This document shows positions 29,006 to 38,249 of a stretch of 41,703 bases of DNA, in pieces. Origin of the DNA: an uncultured Ignavibacterium sp. (lineage in GTDB: Bacteria > Bacteroidota > Ignavibacteria > Ignavibacteriales > Ignavibacteriaceae); the NCBI GenBank assembly GCA_937125135.1, contig CAKZLD010000123.1, forward strand, positions 1 through 41,703, given 5' to 3'. The position numbers and the translations under genes were made by a program. The notes under the pieces were generated by a model that saw only the letters and a list, made by a program, of their open reading frames with translations, had not been told where the DNA came from and did not search any database. Within the stretch, counting starts at the first letter, position 1. Each line of letters begins with the position of its first letter.

Positions 29006-29043
29006 TTAAGCAAAAGGTGTCAGAATTGCGAATATCTGACACC
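29006..29043 (-). terminator. Rho-independent terminator after the PorV-like gene
   Basis: A perfect 9-base stem GGTGTCAGA/TCTGACACC (29016-29024 and 29035-29043), 10-base loop, then TTTTG on the minus strand. It lies 28 bases after the stop of the PorV-like gene and closes the receptor cassette. The T-tract is short. Confidence 0.78.
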
Positions 29044-29071
29044 ATAAATTAAATTTTAGTTAAAATAAAAA

Positions 29072-30085
29072 TTAAAAATTCAGACCGACTGAGAAATAAT
29101 GCAGATTAGTTAGTCTTCCAAAATCCTGATAAGCATAATCAAGTTTAAGTTTCACTACGTCCATTAGTCTGTAATTCAATCCGAAACCAAGAGTCAATCC
29201 TTTTTCTGAATCAACTTCGAATAAAGAATTGTAGCCTGCTCGTATAAAAATTATCTCCTCCCAGGCATATTCGAAACCTGAATTAATAAATTCAGAATGA
29301 TCATTTGGATGAACTGCATCAAAAGATAAAGTGAATCTATTAGATTCAGTTTTTAATATGTCAGAAGAGATTCCAAATCTAAAAATCAGTGGGAGATCAA
29401 ATTTATCTAGTTCATAATTCACAGGAACGAAATCTTTTCCCCCGGCGCCTGAGTTAACAGTTCGAGTAATATCTCTTCCGCTGAGCTGCATTTTTGTTCC
29501 AAAGTTGGAAATGGAAGCTGCTATTCTTAATTCGTTCAAAACTTGAATTTTGTAAAGTGTTCCGACATCAATTGCAAATCCAGTCGCACTCATATGCCAT
29601 ATGGATTCATTGATGTATTTTGCATTAAAACCAATTGCGAAATTTTCTGTCAGAAACCTTGAATAATTTAATCCAATTACAAGTGCACCAGCATCAAAAT
29701 ATTCACCTGTTCCTTCAGGCTGACTTGTAGTTCTGACAAGCATTTCCCCCATTGAAAGCACTGAGACAAACGCTCCGATTGTTCCGAAGTCTGATAGATT
29801 TGTGGCAAATGCCGCATAATCATGTTTAATATCCAAAAACAAATCTGTATGATTAAAAAATGCTTCGTTTGATTTTATTTCTGCTGTACCTCCGGGATTC
29901 CAATAAGTAGATAGGATATCATTCGCTACAGATGTATAAGCTCCACCCATTCCGATAGCTCTCGGACCAACATTTAATTTCAGCACTTGTGCAGAAGTGG
30001 TTCCGGTTTTTAATGTCTGTGCGAAGATATTAGTGAACTGTAAAAGAATAATTATAACAATAAAAGATAAATATATTTTTTTCAT
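29072..30085 (-). CDS. PorV/PorQ family outer-membrane beta-barrel protein
   Basis: A 337-residue protein with a signal peptide (cleavage likely after FAQ at 23) and a repeating amphipathic strand pattern ending in a C-terminal Phe, as in FadL-like barrels. The start of the mature part, TSAQVLKLNVGPRAIGMGGAYTSVANDILSTYWNPGG, is the hallmark of the PorV/PorQ family. PorV carries type IX clients from SprA to the attachment complex. This may be the main PorV or a dedicated paralogue for the surface protein encoded directly upstream (19-base gap); the sequence alone does not decide. AAGGAG lies before the ATG. It is the last gene of the receptor cassette and is followed by a terminator. Confidence 0.87.
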   Translation of the reverse strand: MKKIYLSFIVIIILLQFTNIFAQTLKTGTTSAQVLKLNVGPRAIGMGGAYTSVANDILSTYWNPGGTAEIKSNEAFFNHTDLFLDIKHDYAAFATNLSDFGTIGAFVSVLSMGEMLVRTTSQPEGTGEYFDAGALVIGLNYSRFLTENFAIGFNAKYINESIWHMSATGFAIDVGTLYKIQVLNELRIAASISNFGTKMQLSGRDITRTVNSGAGGKDFVPVNYELDKFDLPLIFRFGISSDILKTESNRFTLSFDAVHPNDHSEFINSGFEYAWEEIIFIRAGYNSLFEVDSEKGLTLGFGLNYRLMDVVKLKLDYAYQDFGRLTNLHYFSVGLNF

Positions 30086-30104
30086 TCTAATTCTCCTTCT
30101 GCAC

Positions 30105-33100
30105 TTACTTAATTATTGCAAATTTTATAAGTTTCTCACCAATTCCGGGAGCGTCAATGTGAGCAAGATAGATTCCATAAGCAACACTAAAACCATCCCG
30201 ATTCAATAAGTTCCAGAATTCTCTGCCATTATCAAATCCCGAATTGTGTTCAATAGTTTTAACCAATTCTCCTGAAAGAGTAAAAATTCTTATAGTACAT
30301 TCGGGTGGAAGATTTTCGAAATAAATTCTTCTTTCACCTCGATTTTGACCTGGTAGTCTATTGCCGGGTTCAATTTCATTTGCTGCTACATAAGGATTCG
30401 GTACAACATAAATATTATCTAATCTGGATTTTGCAATATCATTATCAACTTTAGGAGCTCTTGTACTTAACTTAAACTTATCAGAAGGAGTAAAAGGTCT
30501 TTGAGTATAAAAGAAAAACTGATCACCTGATTTTGGATTAACAGTGTCTGTTGCTGTTCTCTGTGCAACAATAAATCCCCAAGTCAATGTATCTGTTGTT
30601 CCGCCTGTCGAACCCGGCTTATAAAAAATAATTTCATCTCCTCGAGACCAGGCTGTATCAACAATTTGATTCTCTTTTAATACTGTCAAAATTCTTTTGG
30701 GAACTCCGCTGGTGATATCTTCAACTTTATATTTCACAGCTATTCTTCTCAGTGGTTGACCAAGTCTGAAATACATTGCAGAGTCAATAAAATTATCAGA
30801 GAAAGTAATAACGTAATCCGCTGGCCAAAGTACTTTTCTGTTTGCAGCACCAATTGAAGAAATAGCAACAGAAACAGGAATTTTTAAGTCACTTCTACTC
30901 CATTTTGATTTCTTGTCATCATATTTTAGAGCGGGATAATCAGAAACAAATAACTTCACACCATTAAATACTGGATTAACATCTTCTCCATCCAAAGCTG
31001 TACTCTGATAAAGCATAAAATATTTATAGGATACATTGACTTGAGAGTTGTTTGGAATAGTAGAATTACTTGTTCTTCTGATGGTGCCTTTATCAAAGTT
31101 AATAATATAGTCTGTATTGATATTATAGATTTTGCCTGTCTTATCTTTTACTACAAGATTTTGATCTTTAATGATATTAGTATGAGTGAGCTTTGCAAAT
31201 TTCTCATCATACAATGTTACATTCTCTGAAAAGATTTTTTCTCCTGTTACTGAATAATTCTTTCTTGTTATAAAAGTAGTATCATTCAACCTAAATTGAT
31301 TAGAAAATTGAATGGTATAGTTTTCATCAATAGTTACCAGATCATTCAGAACGACTGGTCTCACCTCCCCATTTCCAACTCCAGATTCCTGTATTAAATC
31401 ATTTTTACTAATTTCGGGATAAACATAACCTGATGCTCTTGGACCTGGAATAACCTGAACGGTATTAACATCAAAAGTCAGTTGGGAAGTTATCGGATCA
31501 ACATTAATTTTTTTAGTTGTTTCAGTTGGCGGAATACCTAATGAATCACCGTGATCATAAGCTACAACTGCATAATAATAAGTTTGTCCATTGATCACAT
31601 TATTCGAATCAACAAAATAATGTTTAAGTCCGACATCATCTCCGAGATAATAATGAATTCCTCTGCCTTGATAAGCAACAGGATGATAACCTTTCCAATT
31701 GTTTTGTAGGTCAAATTTAGCATCAAAACCTTTTAAGTCTTTTAAAGGCTCGTAAAGAAAGCTTGATGCACGCCCATCAGTAATTTTCTGAATGTCCGCA
31801 AAATCAGGGCGAGTGCTTCGATAAATTACATAGCCCTCAAAATCTTTTCCGGTAATTGGATCAACACTTTCTTCAGCTTTTGTATCCCAAACCAGAGTAA
31901 CTTTTTTATCGCCAGGAATTGCAGTTACAGTTGGCAGGTCTGGCGGTCTGAAGAAGCGGTAATTTTTGTTATAAATATCCTGAACAGTTTCTGCGGTAAC
32001 TAATAAATCTTGCAAGTTTTCGCCAAATAAAAATGCCATAGAAATTCGTTTGGTTTCACCTTTTTTCAAAGAAATTTTACCCGAACCAAAAATGAAAACG
32101 ATATCTTCATTATTAGTTATCTCGCTAAAATTATCTGGCTCAAGTCTATTCCAAATATCAGCGTCATTACCAAGCAAAAGACTTGTAGCCCAAGATTCAC
32201 TATTGAAGCTTGTCAATCCAATTTGGTCGGATTCATCAAGATCTGTGTAATCAAAATTGGGCTCCCCTGGTGATAATGGATCTGGTCTTCCATCTGCTAA
32301 TCTTAAACCACGTGTTGGAATACCGTCACCTTCGCCAATATCGCCAGTATTTGGAATACCATCAACGCCAAGATCATCAGTCTCAGGATTCCAATCGCCG
32401 TCATTATCAATTCCATCATCTTGCCGCTCGTCAACCATTCCATCTCCGTCGTTGTCAATTCCATCATTCGGATTTCCGGGGCTTTCTAAGAATTTACAAC
32501 CCAGATAACCAAGTCGAACTCCTCTATCGCCAGTCATATCAGGGTCCCAGAAATAAACCATACTCCTTGCATAAACAGGAATATTTTGAACACCTGGTCC
32601 ATAAGGTCTAATAAAAAATCCATTATCATCCTTATTGTCCTTTCCACCGACATCCGGATCACCATAAATTCCGAATACAACCGAATCCAAATCTTTTTCG
32701 CTAATATTGGTTATTGTCCAAACGAAGAAAATGGCATTTGCCGCCAAAGAATTACTCCACTGAAAAGCTCTTCCATCTATTTGAACACCTAATCCTCTCC
32801 TTAAAGTATCATTTGGAAAAGGGAAATATCTGAATTCACGATTAAATCTATCATCCATTGCCCAATAAACTTCAAGGTCTGCATTATTTTCACCTTGTTT
32901 CAAATAACCTGGCCAAACATATTGTCCTAAAGTCGGATTATACCAATCTCTTGGCCAGCTATCTGGCTTACCATCTCTATCAGAATCAAAAGCGGGATTT
33001 GATGCCATAAATTCTTGATCAGGATCTGCATATCCTTTTAATGGTTCAAATGTCCACCATAAACCTGTAACTGGATCTCTATCCCTTAATCCTAATCTAT

Positions 33101-33551
33101 CATAATCATATAACCCATCACTTACAATATAAACTGTATCCCCATTTTCAGATTTTACCTTTGCAGCAACAAGAGGAGTAAATTGGAAAATATATGCAGC
33201 ATCTTTCCAAACCATTGCTAAAAGTTCTCTCAGATTAGCACCCGGATAGCCTGGTCCAATTCCACCATAATTCCAGATTTCACAAGTAATATTATTCCCA
33301 TTCATAAGATATCTTTTTCTGTCCTCAAAAGCGGATTTTTTAGCGAGATTATAATTACCGCTGTACTTCAGTTTGTAAGTTGATCGTGGATTTGGATTTA
33401 CCGGATAATTAGGATGATTGCTTCGGATATAATCAATAACCGCCTGATGCTCTCTCTGTCTCCTTTGTTCAACTGTTTCCTGAGGAAAGATAATCGTAGG
33501 AATGAAAAGCATCAGGAAAAAATAAAATATTCGATTTTTAAGTTTTGACAT
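30105..33551 (-). CDS. Giant exported surface protein with Ca-binding-like repeats and degenerate sorting tail
   Basis: 1148 residues from the ATG at 33551, chosen over the one 12 bases upstream because GGAG lies 6 bases before it. A signal peptide is followed by a long beta-rich N-terminal region. At about 355-405 a cluster of DGIDNDGDG-type acidic repeats resembles thrombospondin type 3/dockerin calcium loops, and at about 540-640 there is a fibronectin III-like domain (VTLVWD, GYVIYRS). The C-terminus (NIYVVPNPYVAAN, then IRIFTLSGELVKTIEH and AYGIYLAHI, ending FAIIK) looks like a divergent FlgD-like/type IX sorting domain. No enzyme motif is visible and the function is unknown. The gene lies between the TonB receptor (16-base gap) and the PorV-like gene. 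Confidence 0.8.
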   Translation of the reverse strand: MSKLKNRIFYFFLMLFIPTIIFPQETVEQRRQREHQAVIDYIRSNHPNYPVNPNPRSTYKLKYSGNYNLAKKSAFEDRKRYLMNGNNITCEIWNYGGIGPGYPGANLRELLAMVWKDAAYIFQFTPLVAAKVKSENGDTVYIVSDGLYDYDRLGLRDRDPVTGLWWTFEPLKGYADPDQEFMASNPAFDSDRDGKPDSWPRDWYNPTLGQYVWPGYLKQGENNADLEVYWAMDDRFNREFRYFPFPNDTLRRGLGVQIDGRAFQWSNSLAANAIFFVWTITNISEKDLDSVVFGIYGDPDVGGKDNKDDNGFFIRPYGPGVQNIPVYARSMVYFWDPDMTGDRGVRLGYLGCKFLESPGNPNDGIDNDGDGMVDERQDDGIDNDGDWNPETDDLGVDGIPNTGDIGEGDGIPTRGLRLADGRPDPLSPGEPNFDYTDLDESDQIGLTSFNSESWATSLLLGNDADIWNRLEPDNFSEITNNEDIVFIFGSGKISLKKGETKRISMAFLFGENLQDLLVTAETVQDIYNKNYRFFRPPDLPTVTAIPGDKKVTLVWDTKAEESVDPITGKDFEGYVIYRSTRPDFADIQKITDGRASSFLYEPLKDLKGFDAKFDLQNNWKGYHPVAYQGRGIHYYLGDDVGLKHYFVDSNNVINGQTYYYAVVAYDHGDSLGIPPTETTKKINVDPITSQLTFDVNTVQVIPGPRASGYVYPEISKNDLIQESGVGNGEVRPVVLNDLVTIDENYTIQFSNQFRLNDTTFITRKNYSVTGEKIFSENVTLYDEKFAKLTHTNIIKDQNLVVKDKTGKIYNINTDYIINFDKGTIRRTSNSTIPNNSQVNVSYKYFMLYQSTALDGEDVNPVFNGVKLFVSDYPALKYDDKKSKWSRSDLKIPVSVAISSIGAANRKVLWPADYVITFSDNFIDSAMYFRLGQPLRRIAVKYKVEDITSGVPKRILTVLKENQIVDTAWSRGDEIIFYKPGSTGGTTDTLTWGFIVAQRTATDTVNPKSGDQFFFYTQRPFTPSDKFKLSTRAPKVDNDIAKSRLDNIYVVPNPYVAANEIEPGNRLPGQNRGERRIYFENLPPECTIRIFTLSGELVKTIEHNSGFDNGREFWNLLNRDGFSVAYGIYLAHIDAPGIGEKLIKFAIIK

Positions 33552-33557
33552 ACTGTG

Positions 33558-33561
33558 CTCC
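33558..33561 (-). promoter_or_regulatory. Shine-Dalgarno deciding the start of the giant surface protein
   Basis: GGAG lies 6 bases before the ATG at 33551. The alternative ATG at 33563 has only AAGAAG directly touching it, which is too close, so the start is placed four codons downstream. Confidence 0.6.
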
Positions 33562-33567
33562 ATCTTC

Positions 33568-36294
33568 TTAAAATTCTAATGATAAACCGAGTCTAACTTC
33601 TCTCGGTGCTGAATAATAATTTGGTCGGACAAAATATTCATCTGCCGACTTCAAACCAGGAATTCTTTGTGATAGCCTGTTAGTTTCCTGTGCACCACCT
33701 TTTGTTGATTCGAGAGTATATGTTGCTCTTCCTGTATCATCATAAACAAATCTTTCATTGAGAGTGTCGAATAAGTTAAAGACTTTTACAAAGAGAGTTG
33801 CAACAACTACTTTAAAGTCGAAAGACTTTTCAAGAAGAAGATCAACGTTCATCGAAATTGGTTTTCTTTCACTATTATCTTTTAGATAAATATTCTGTTC
33901 CCATAAAATAGGTGTATATGGTAATCCAGTACTTATTGAACCAACGAGAGTAGCTACCCAATCTTTATAATTACCAAAAGTAATTGTTCCATTTAGAGTA
34001 TGGTTCTGATCCCAATTAAGTGGAACAGGGATTTTTTCACTTTGTCTTCCAGACGATAAATCCAGAAAGAAAGCTGAAGAGCCAATTTCATTTCCTTCAG
34101 CAATCTGGAATGTATAATCTAAAGTAGCTCCGAACAAATCATCAGGTAATTTACGTTTGGTAAGCGAGAACGTTATTCCTCTGATATTAGCATAATCTTT
34201 ATTTACATACTTAAAATAGCTTTCACTCGTACTAATCCTTATTTCCTGAAGTGCAAGTAAATCACGAACATCTTTGTAAAAACCCGTAATATTAAATGCT
34301 ATCGTCTCTGACAATTGTTGTTGTAATCCCATCTCATAAGTAACTGTTTTTTCAGGATTCAAATTTGCATTCCCATACGTTGGTGTACTACCCGTTTTTT
34401 TAAAGTCAGGATTGGTGTATAAATATCTAAAAGGTGGTAATTGATAAAAATGTCCATAAGAAAAATGTATTATTCCCTGATCAGTTATTGGGAATGAAAT
34501 ACCCAATCTTGGACTGAAAATGCTTTTTGCCTTTGCTTCTTGTAAATTCGAAGTTGGTTTGAATATGTCAGGGGCATACTTAGCCTTTGGATTGAGATAG
34601 TCAAATCGAAGACCGACATTTAAAATCATATTAGTGTATTCCATTTTGTCCTGAATATATCCCGAAAATTGAACAGGTTTTCGGCTGTAAAGATCGTGGT
34701 ACAATGAATTCAATGGCGGTATTGTAGGATTTCTGTAATTTGTCGTATCCCTGAGAACAGAGAAGTATTGATAATCCAAAATATCATATTTACCTTTCAA
34801 TCCGAACTTAACTTCATGCTCATTGGAAACCTGACTTGTTATATCAAACTTAACTTCAGTAGAGTACGAACGTTGATAAAAATGTTCATTTAATGTTCCA
34901 CCAGATAAAAACGTGTAAGGAGTAAGTTTGAAACTTTTATGTGAAGGCTGATATCTTGGGTCAGCCTTAAGATTTGATAAATCCATTCCGGGTTTGAAAC
35001 TAACTTCATTTCCTGATAGATCTAAAAGCGGGAAAAGATATCTTTTGAAATCATAAATATTATATGCGCCCTTTAATGAATAAAAAGTATTGGTGCCGAT
35101 TGTCTGTCTGATTTCTAAAGAATTGATAAGTCCCCATTCATATCTGTTGTAATTAGCATCAGGATTGTATTTCAATTCGTGATTATAAGTTTTGTAATTT
35201 GAATTGGAGAAAACAATATCATAATTGATCTTTAATGTTGTTAATGGTTTTAAGGTAAACTTACCTGTAAGATTTAAATCCTTGGTTGGATTCATTGTAA
35301 CAAAAGAATTATCACCAGTTATAGATAACGTAATATCGCTTGGGTTATTGGGATTTCGGTAAACTGAATCGTAAATAGTGTGTTGTCTCTGTCCATAATA
35401 ATATCCTTTATCATCATTATATCTGCCTGAGAAGAAGAAGGAGACAATGTTATTAGTTAAAGGAACAGGACCTCCAAGAGTACCTTCGATGACCTGATTA
35501 TTTACTGGGCTGATTGAACCTATGTTCATAAAAATATTTTTGTGCGAACTTATATGGTCTCCGGTATAATATGTTAAAGAGCCAATGTATTTTGCCCCGC
35601 CTTCCTTGGTAATAGCATTAACAATACCGCTAAGTGCATTTCCATATTCAGCATTGAAAGTACCACTAACAACAGAAAGTTCCGCAATTGCATTAGTAGA
35701 GATTTGAACGGTACGTCCATAATCATAAGGATTAACTGACGAAACACCATTTACATTATAGGCAATTTCGGTAGATCTTCCTCCGCGTATATGAAGCTCT
35801 CCGCCAGCTCCTTTAGTAATTCCGGCTTGAAGTGCTAACAATTGATCTACGCTTTCTACTGGCAACGCTTCTATCTGAGTGTTATCAATAACTGTATGTG
35901 AAGAAGTTAAATCTTTTCTTACCATTGGTCGAGTGGCTTCAATAACAATTGTTTCTAATCCTATTGCTTCGCTGCTAAGTTGTACATCAATTCTTGTAGT
36001 AAAGTCACTTGAGACTTTTACATTTGTTATAATTTTTTTCTGATAGCCGACACCAGAAAAAATTAAAGTGTATGTCCCTGGTTCAACATTGTTGATAACA
36101 TAATTTCCATCAATATTTGTTGCAGCTCCTAAACTGGTTCCTTCTATAATAACGTTGATTCCTATAAGTGCTTCTCCAGTTTCGGCATCAGAAACTTTTC
36201 CTGCTATTTTACCGGTAATTCCAGCATACAAATTATAATTTATAATTAGAGAAAGAATTAAGAATAGTAATAGGGAATATTTTTTATTTTTCAT
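33568..36294 (-). CDS. TonB-dependent receptor with N-terminal CarboxypepD-like domain
   Basis: A 908-residue outer-membrane receptor. It has a signal peptide (1-24), then a CarboxypepD_reg-like domain (about 28-108: GKVSDAETGEALIGINVIIEGT, TNIDGNYVINNVEPGTY), a plug domain (about 120-230: SVDQLLALQAGI, LHIRGGRSTEIAYNVNGV, YGNALSGIVNAITKEGG) and a 22-strand barrel ending in the terminal Phe of RLGLSLEF. The layout is SusC-like, but no SusD lipoprotein follows. Instead, the next two genes are the giant surface protein and a PorV-like barrel, so the receptor may import what that protein captures, or serve in its display. The ligand is unknown. Confidence 0.93.
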   Translation of the reverse strand: MKNKKYSLLLFLILSLIINYNLYAGITGKIAGKVSDAETGEALIGINVIIEGTSLGAATNIDGNYVINNVEPGTYTLIFSGVGYQKKIITNVKVSSDFTTRIDVQLSSEAIGLETIVIEATRPMVRKDLTSSHTVIDNTQIEALPVESVDQLLALQAGITKGAGGELHIRGGRSTEIAYNVNGVSSVNPYDYGRTVQISTNAIAELSVVSGTFNAEYGNALSGIVNAITKEGGAKYIGSLTYYTGDHISSHKNIFMNIGSISPVNNQVIEGTLGGPVPLTNNIVSFFFSGRYNDDKGYYYGQRQHTIYDSVYRNPNNPSDITLSITGDNSFVTMNPTKDLNLTGKFTLKPLTTLKINYDIVFSNSNYKTYNHELKYNPDANYNRYEWGLINSLEIRQTIGTNTFYSLKGAYNIYDFKRYLFPLLDLSGNEVSFKPGMDLSNLKADPRYQPSHKSFKLTPYTFLSGGTLNEHFYQRSYSTEVKFDITSQVSNEHEVKFGLKGKYDILDYQYFSVLRDTTNYRNPTIPPLNSLYHDLYSRKPVQFSGYIQDKMEYTNMILNVGLRFDYLNPKAKYAPDIFKPTSNLQEAKAKSIFSPRLGISFPITDQGIIHFSYGHFYQLPPFRYLYTNPDFKKTGSTPTYGNANLNPEKTVTYEMGLQQQLSETIAFNITGFYKDVRDLLALQEIRISTSESYFKYVNKDYANIRGITFSLTKRKLPDDLFGATLDYTFQIAEGNEIGSSAFFLDLSSGRQSEKIPVPLNWDQNHTLNGTITFGNYKDWVATLVGSISTGLPYTPILWEQNIYLKDNSERKPISMNVDLLLEKSFDFKVVVATLFVKVFNLFDTLNERFVYDDTGRATYTLESTKGGAQETNRLSQRIPGLKSADEYFVRPNYYSAPREVRLGLSLEF

Positions 36295-36361
36295 TTTTAC
36301 CTCATTGGCAAATAGTTAATGCCCAAAGATTTATTCATTAATTCGTGAACGAAGAGTTAAA

Positions 36362-36421
36362 TTAAAAAGAAAAGGGTTGTCAGAAGTTAAACCCAAAAAA
36401 TAAATTCTTCCGACAACCCTT
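36362..36421 (-). terminator. Rho-independent terminator after the FG-GAP protein gene
   Basis: AAGGGTTGTC pairs with GACAACCCTT (36372-36381 and 36412-36421), extended by GAAG/CTTC after one mismatch. On the minus strand it is followed by TTCTTTTTAA. It starts 21 bases after the stop. Confidence 0.82.
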
Positions 36422-36441
36422 ATTTACTATCATCTGAATAA

Positions 36442-38109
36442 TTATTTAATCAGTTGCATCTTTTTAGTGAGTTCAAAATCACCTGCTTTTAGTTTATATA
36501 AATAAACCCCACTTGATAGTCCCGAAGCATCAAATTTAGACGAATATTTTCCTGCTTCCATAAATTGATTATCAACCACAACTGCAACTTCTCTTCCTAA
36601 CATATCATAAACTCTCAAATCAACATTAGCAGCTTTTGTAATTCCGAAATTAATTACCGTTGTTGGGTTAAATGGATTTGGATAATTCTGCTCAAGATAA
36701 ATACTTGCAGGGATAAAATCTTCAATTTTTTCAACTGACACTGGGGTGAACTGAACATCAAGAATAACAATGGGGACAAAAGTATCTGTTGGATTTGCTC
36801 TTGAATATCCCTGAGTATAAAGAACTTCGTGGGCTGGGTCTCCGTCAACATTTGCAACTACAATCACATCATAATCTCCACCAACAGGGATTATTGCAGA
36901 GTCAATGACACTTGCAACATAATTTGCAGCATTTGTTAAATCTCCGCCTTGATGTTCTAATCTAAATATCATTGCATTAGGTTCAGAAGTTCCACCTCTT
37001 GTTCCAAAAACCAAGTCCAATCTACCGTCGTTATCAATATCCCCGGCACCAGCACCATTCAAACGCAAAGCAGTAGCTGGATTCTGATCGAAAACATTAA
37101 AATCTGCAATTTGATAAGAAAGTAATGTATCAACATTATCTGCCTTAGTAATGTAAAAAGCTTTTGCACCGGCAAACCAAGTTCCAACAAAAACTGCAGC
37201 ACTGTTATTATACTGAGTAACTACTGAACCTTTAAAGCTACCTAATTTATTAGCAACTGTATTTTGAGGTGGATTAACAACGTAACCTGTAGGTGCTGGA
37301 TTATATTTTATCAAATATGTTTCACCGCTATTACCCCATAATCCGATATAAGGCGGAACAACGGTTAAATCCCATTTGTTACCTGTTCCAGCTAAAACGA
37401 AATCACCAACGCCAGAGAATTTTGTTGTCCAAACTTCTAATCCACTTCCATCATTAGGAATAGTGTTAACAGAAAGCACTCCAACATGATAGTTACCATT
37501 GGCAGCTCTTCTGTCTGCAAATATTATTTCCTGATTATTGTCATTATCAATATCAGCAATCACAAATCTAATTGGTCTTAATTCAAACATATTTTCTGTA
37601 ACAATTGAAGTTTTTGCATTTGGTAAAAATCCACCGAATCCATCGCTAACACCCATATTGTTTGAACCATCACCAGGATATTCAAATACTACAATTCTTG
37701 GAGGATTGGGATTTAAAGTTGCATCTAAGTAATTCACTGGTCCCCAATAAATTTCTTTTCTTCCGTCTTTATCCAAATCACCCCACGCTAATGCAGGCCA
37801 TGTATTTTGTCGAGGAATATCGGATACATAACCCCAAACAGAATCCCATCTTGCCTGAACAGGATTCCATTCAAATTTGTATAATCTTGGGACTAATTCA
37901 TATGCACCATCAACAAAGTTACTATTGCATGCATAGATTTCAGGAAGCCCATCATTATCAAAATCAACACCTGCAATTACATTACCAAACCCACGCTCTA
38001 ATTGTGAGGGATCACGAATTAACGCAGTTCTTTGCAGTAAAGTTTGAGCCAGCATTTGTGTTGAAATAATTATAGAAAGGAAACTAAGAATTGTAAATAG
38101 TTGTTTCAT
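36442..38109 (-). CDS. FG-GAP/VCBS repeat surface protein with type IX sorting domain
   Basis: A 555-residue secreted protein. A signal peptide (1-22, cleavage near LAQ) is followed by repeated FG-GAP-like calcium motifs: GVDFDNDGLPEIY, GDLDKDGRKEIYW, ADIDNDNNQEIIF, GDIDNDGRLDLVFG and a degenerate VDGDPAHEVLY. These repeats form beta-propeller blades as in integrin-like proteins. The last roughly 90 residues are a canonical type IX sorting domain: LEQNYPNPFNPTT, VYDMLGREV, SSGVYLYKL and ending MQLIK. It should be exported through SprA and attached or released at the surface. No catalytic motif is visible; adhesion or glycan binding is plausible but unproven. It is monocistronic, with its own terminator. 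Confidence 0.92.
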   Translation of the reverse strand: MKQLFTILSFLSIIISTQMLAQTLLQRTALIRDPSQLERGFGNVIAGVDFDNDGLPEIYACNSNFVDGAYELVPRLYKFEWNPVQARWDSVWGYVSDIPRQNTWPALAWGDLDKDGRKEIYWGPVNYLDATLNPNPPRIVVFEYPGDGSNNMGVSDGFGGFLPNAKTSIVTENMFELRPIRFVIADIDNDNNQEIIFADRRAANGNYHVGVLSVNTIPNDGSGLEVWTTKFSGVGDFVLAGTGNKWDLTVVPPYIGLWGNSGETYLIKYNPAPTGYVVNPPQNTVANKLGSFKGSVVTQYNNSAAVFVGTWFAGAKAFYITKADNVDTLLSYQIADFNVFDQNPATALRLNGAGAGDIDNDGRLDLVFGTRGGTSEPNAMIFRLEHQGGDLTNAANYVASVIDSAIIPVGGDYDVIVVANVDGDPAHEVLYTQGYSRANPTDTFVPIVILDVQFTPVSVEKIEDFIPASIYLEQNYPNPFNPTTVINFGITKAANVDLRVYDMLGREVAVVVDNQFMEAGKYSSKFDASGLSSGVYLYKLKAGDFELTKKMQLIK

Positions 38110-38249
38110 TACGACCTCCTATTTTAGTTTGTGATAATTTATTTATTAGTTCGAATTATCTACTCAAAATTTAATATTTAGAATTGTTTTTTTCAAGAAT
38201 TATTTAATCGACAATAAGGTTTTTTCAAAACGACTTAAAATTCTTAACA

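Noticed and set aside
32285-32475. Possible tandem DNA repeat or CRISPR-like array
   Set aside because: The repetition comes from DGIDNDGDG-type protein loops in a coding frame; units are irregular in length and have no spacers.
32210-32611. Plus-strand 133-residue open frame rich in His and Gln
   Set aside because: Lies wholly inside the giant surface protein gene, opposite the acidic repeat region; its composition is the mirror of Asp/Gly codons and it has no family motif.
37662-38069. Plus-strand 135-residue open frame
   Set aside because: Shadow of the FG-GAP protein gene; low-complexity His/Gln composition with no domain.
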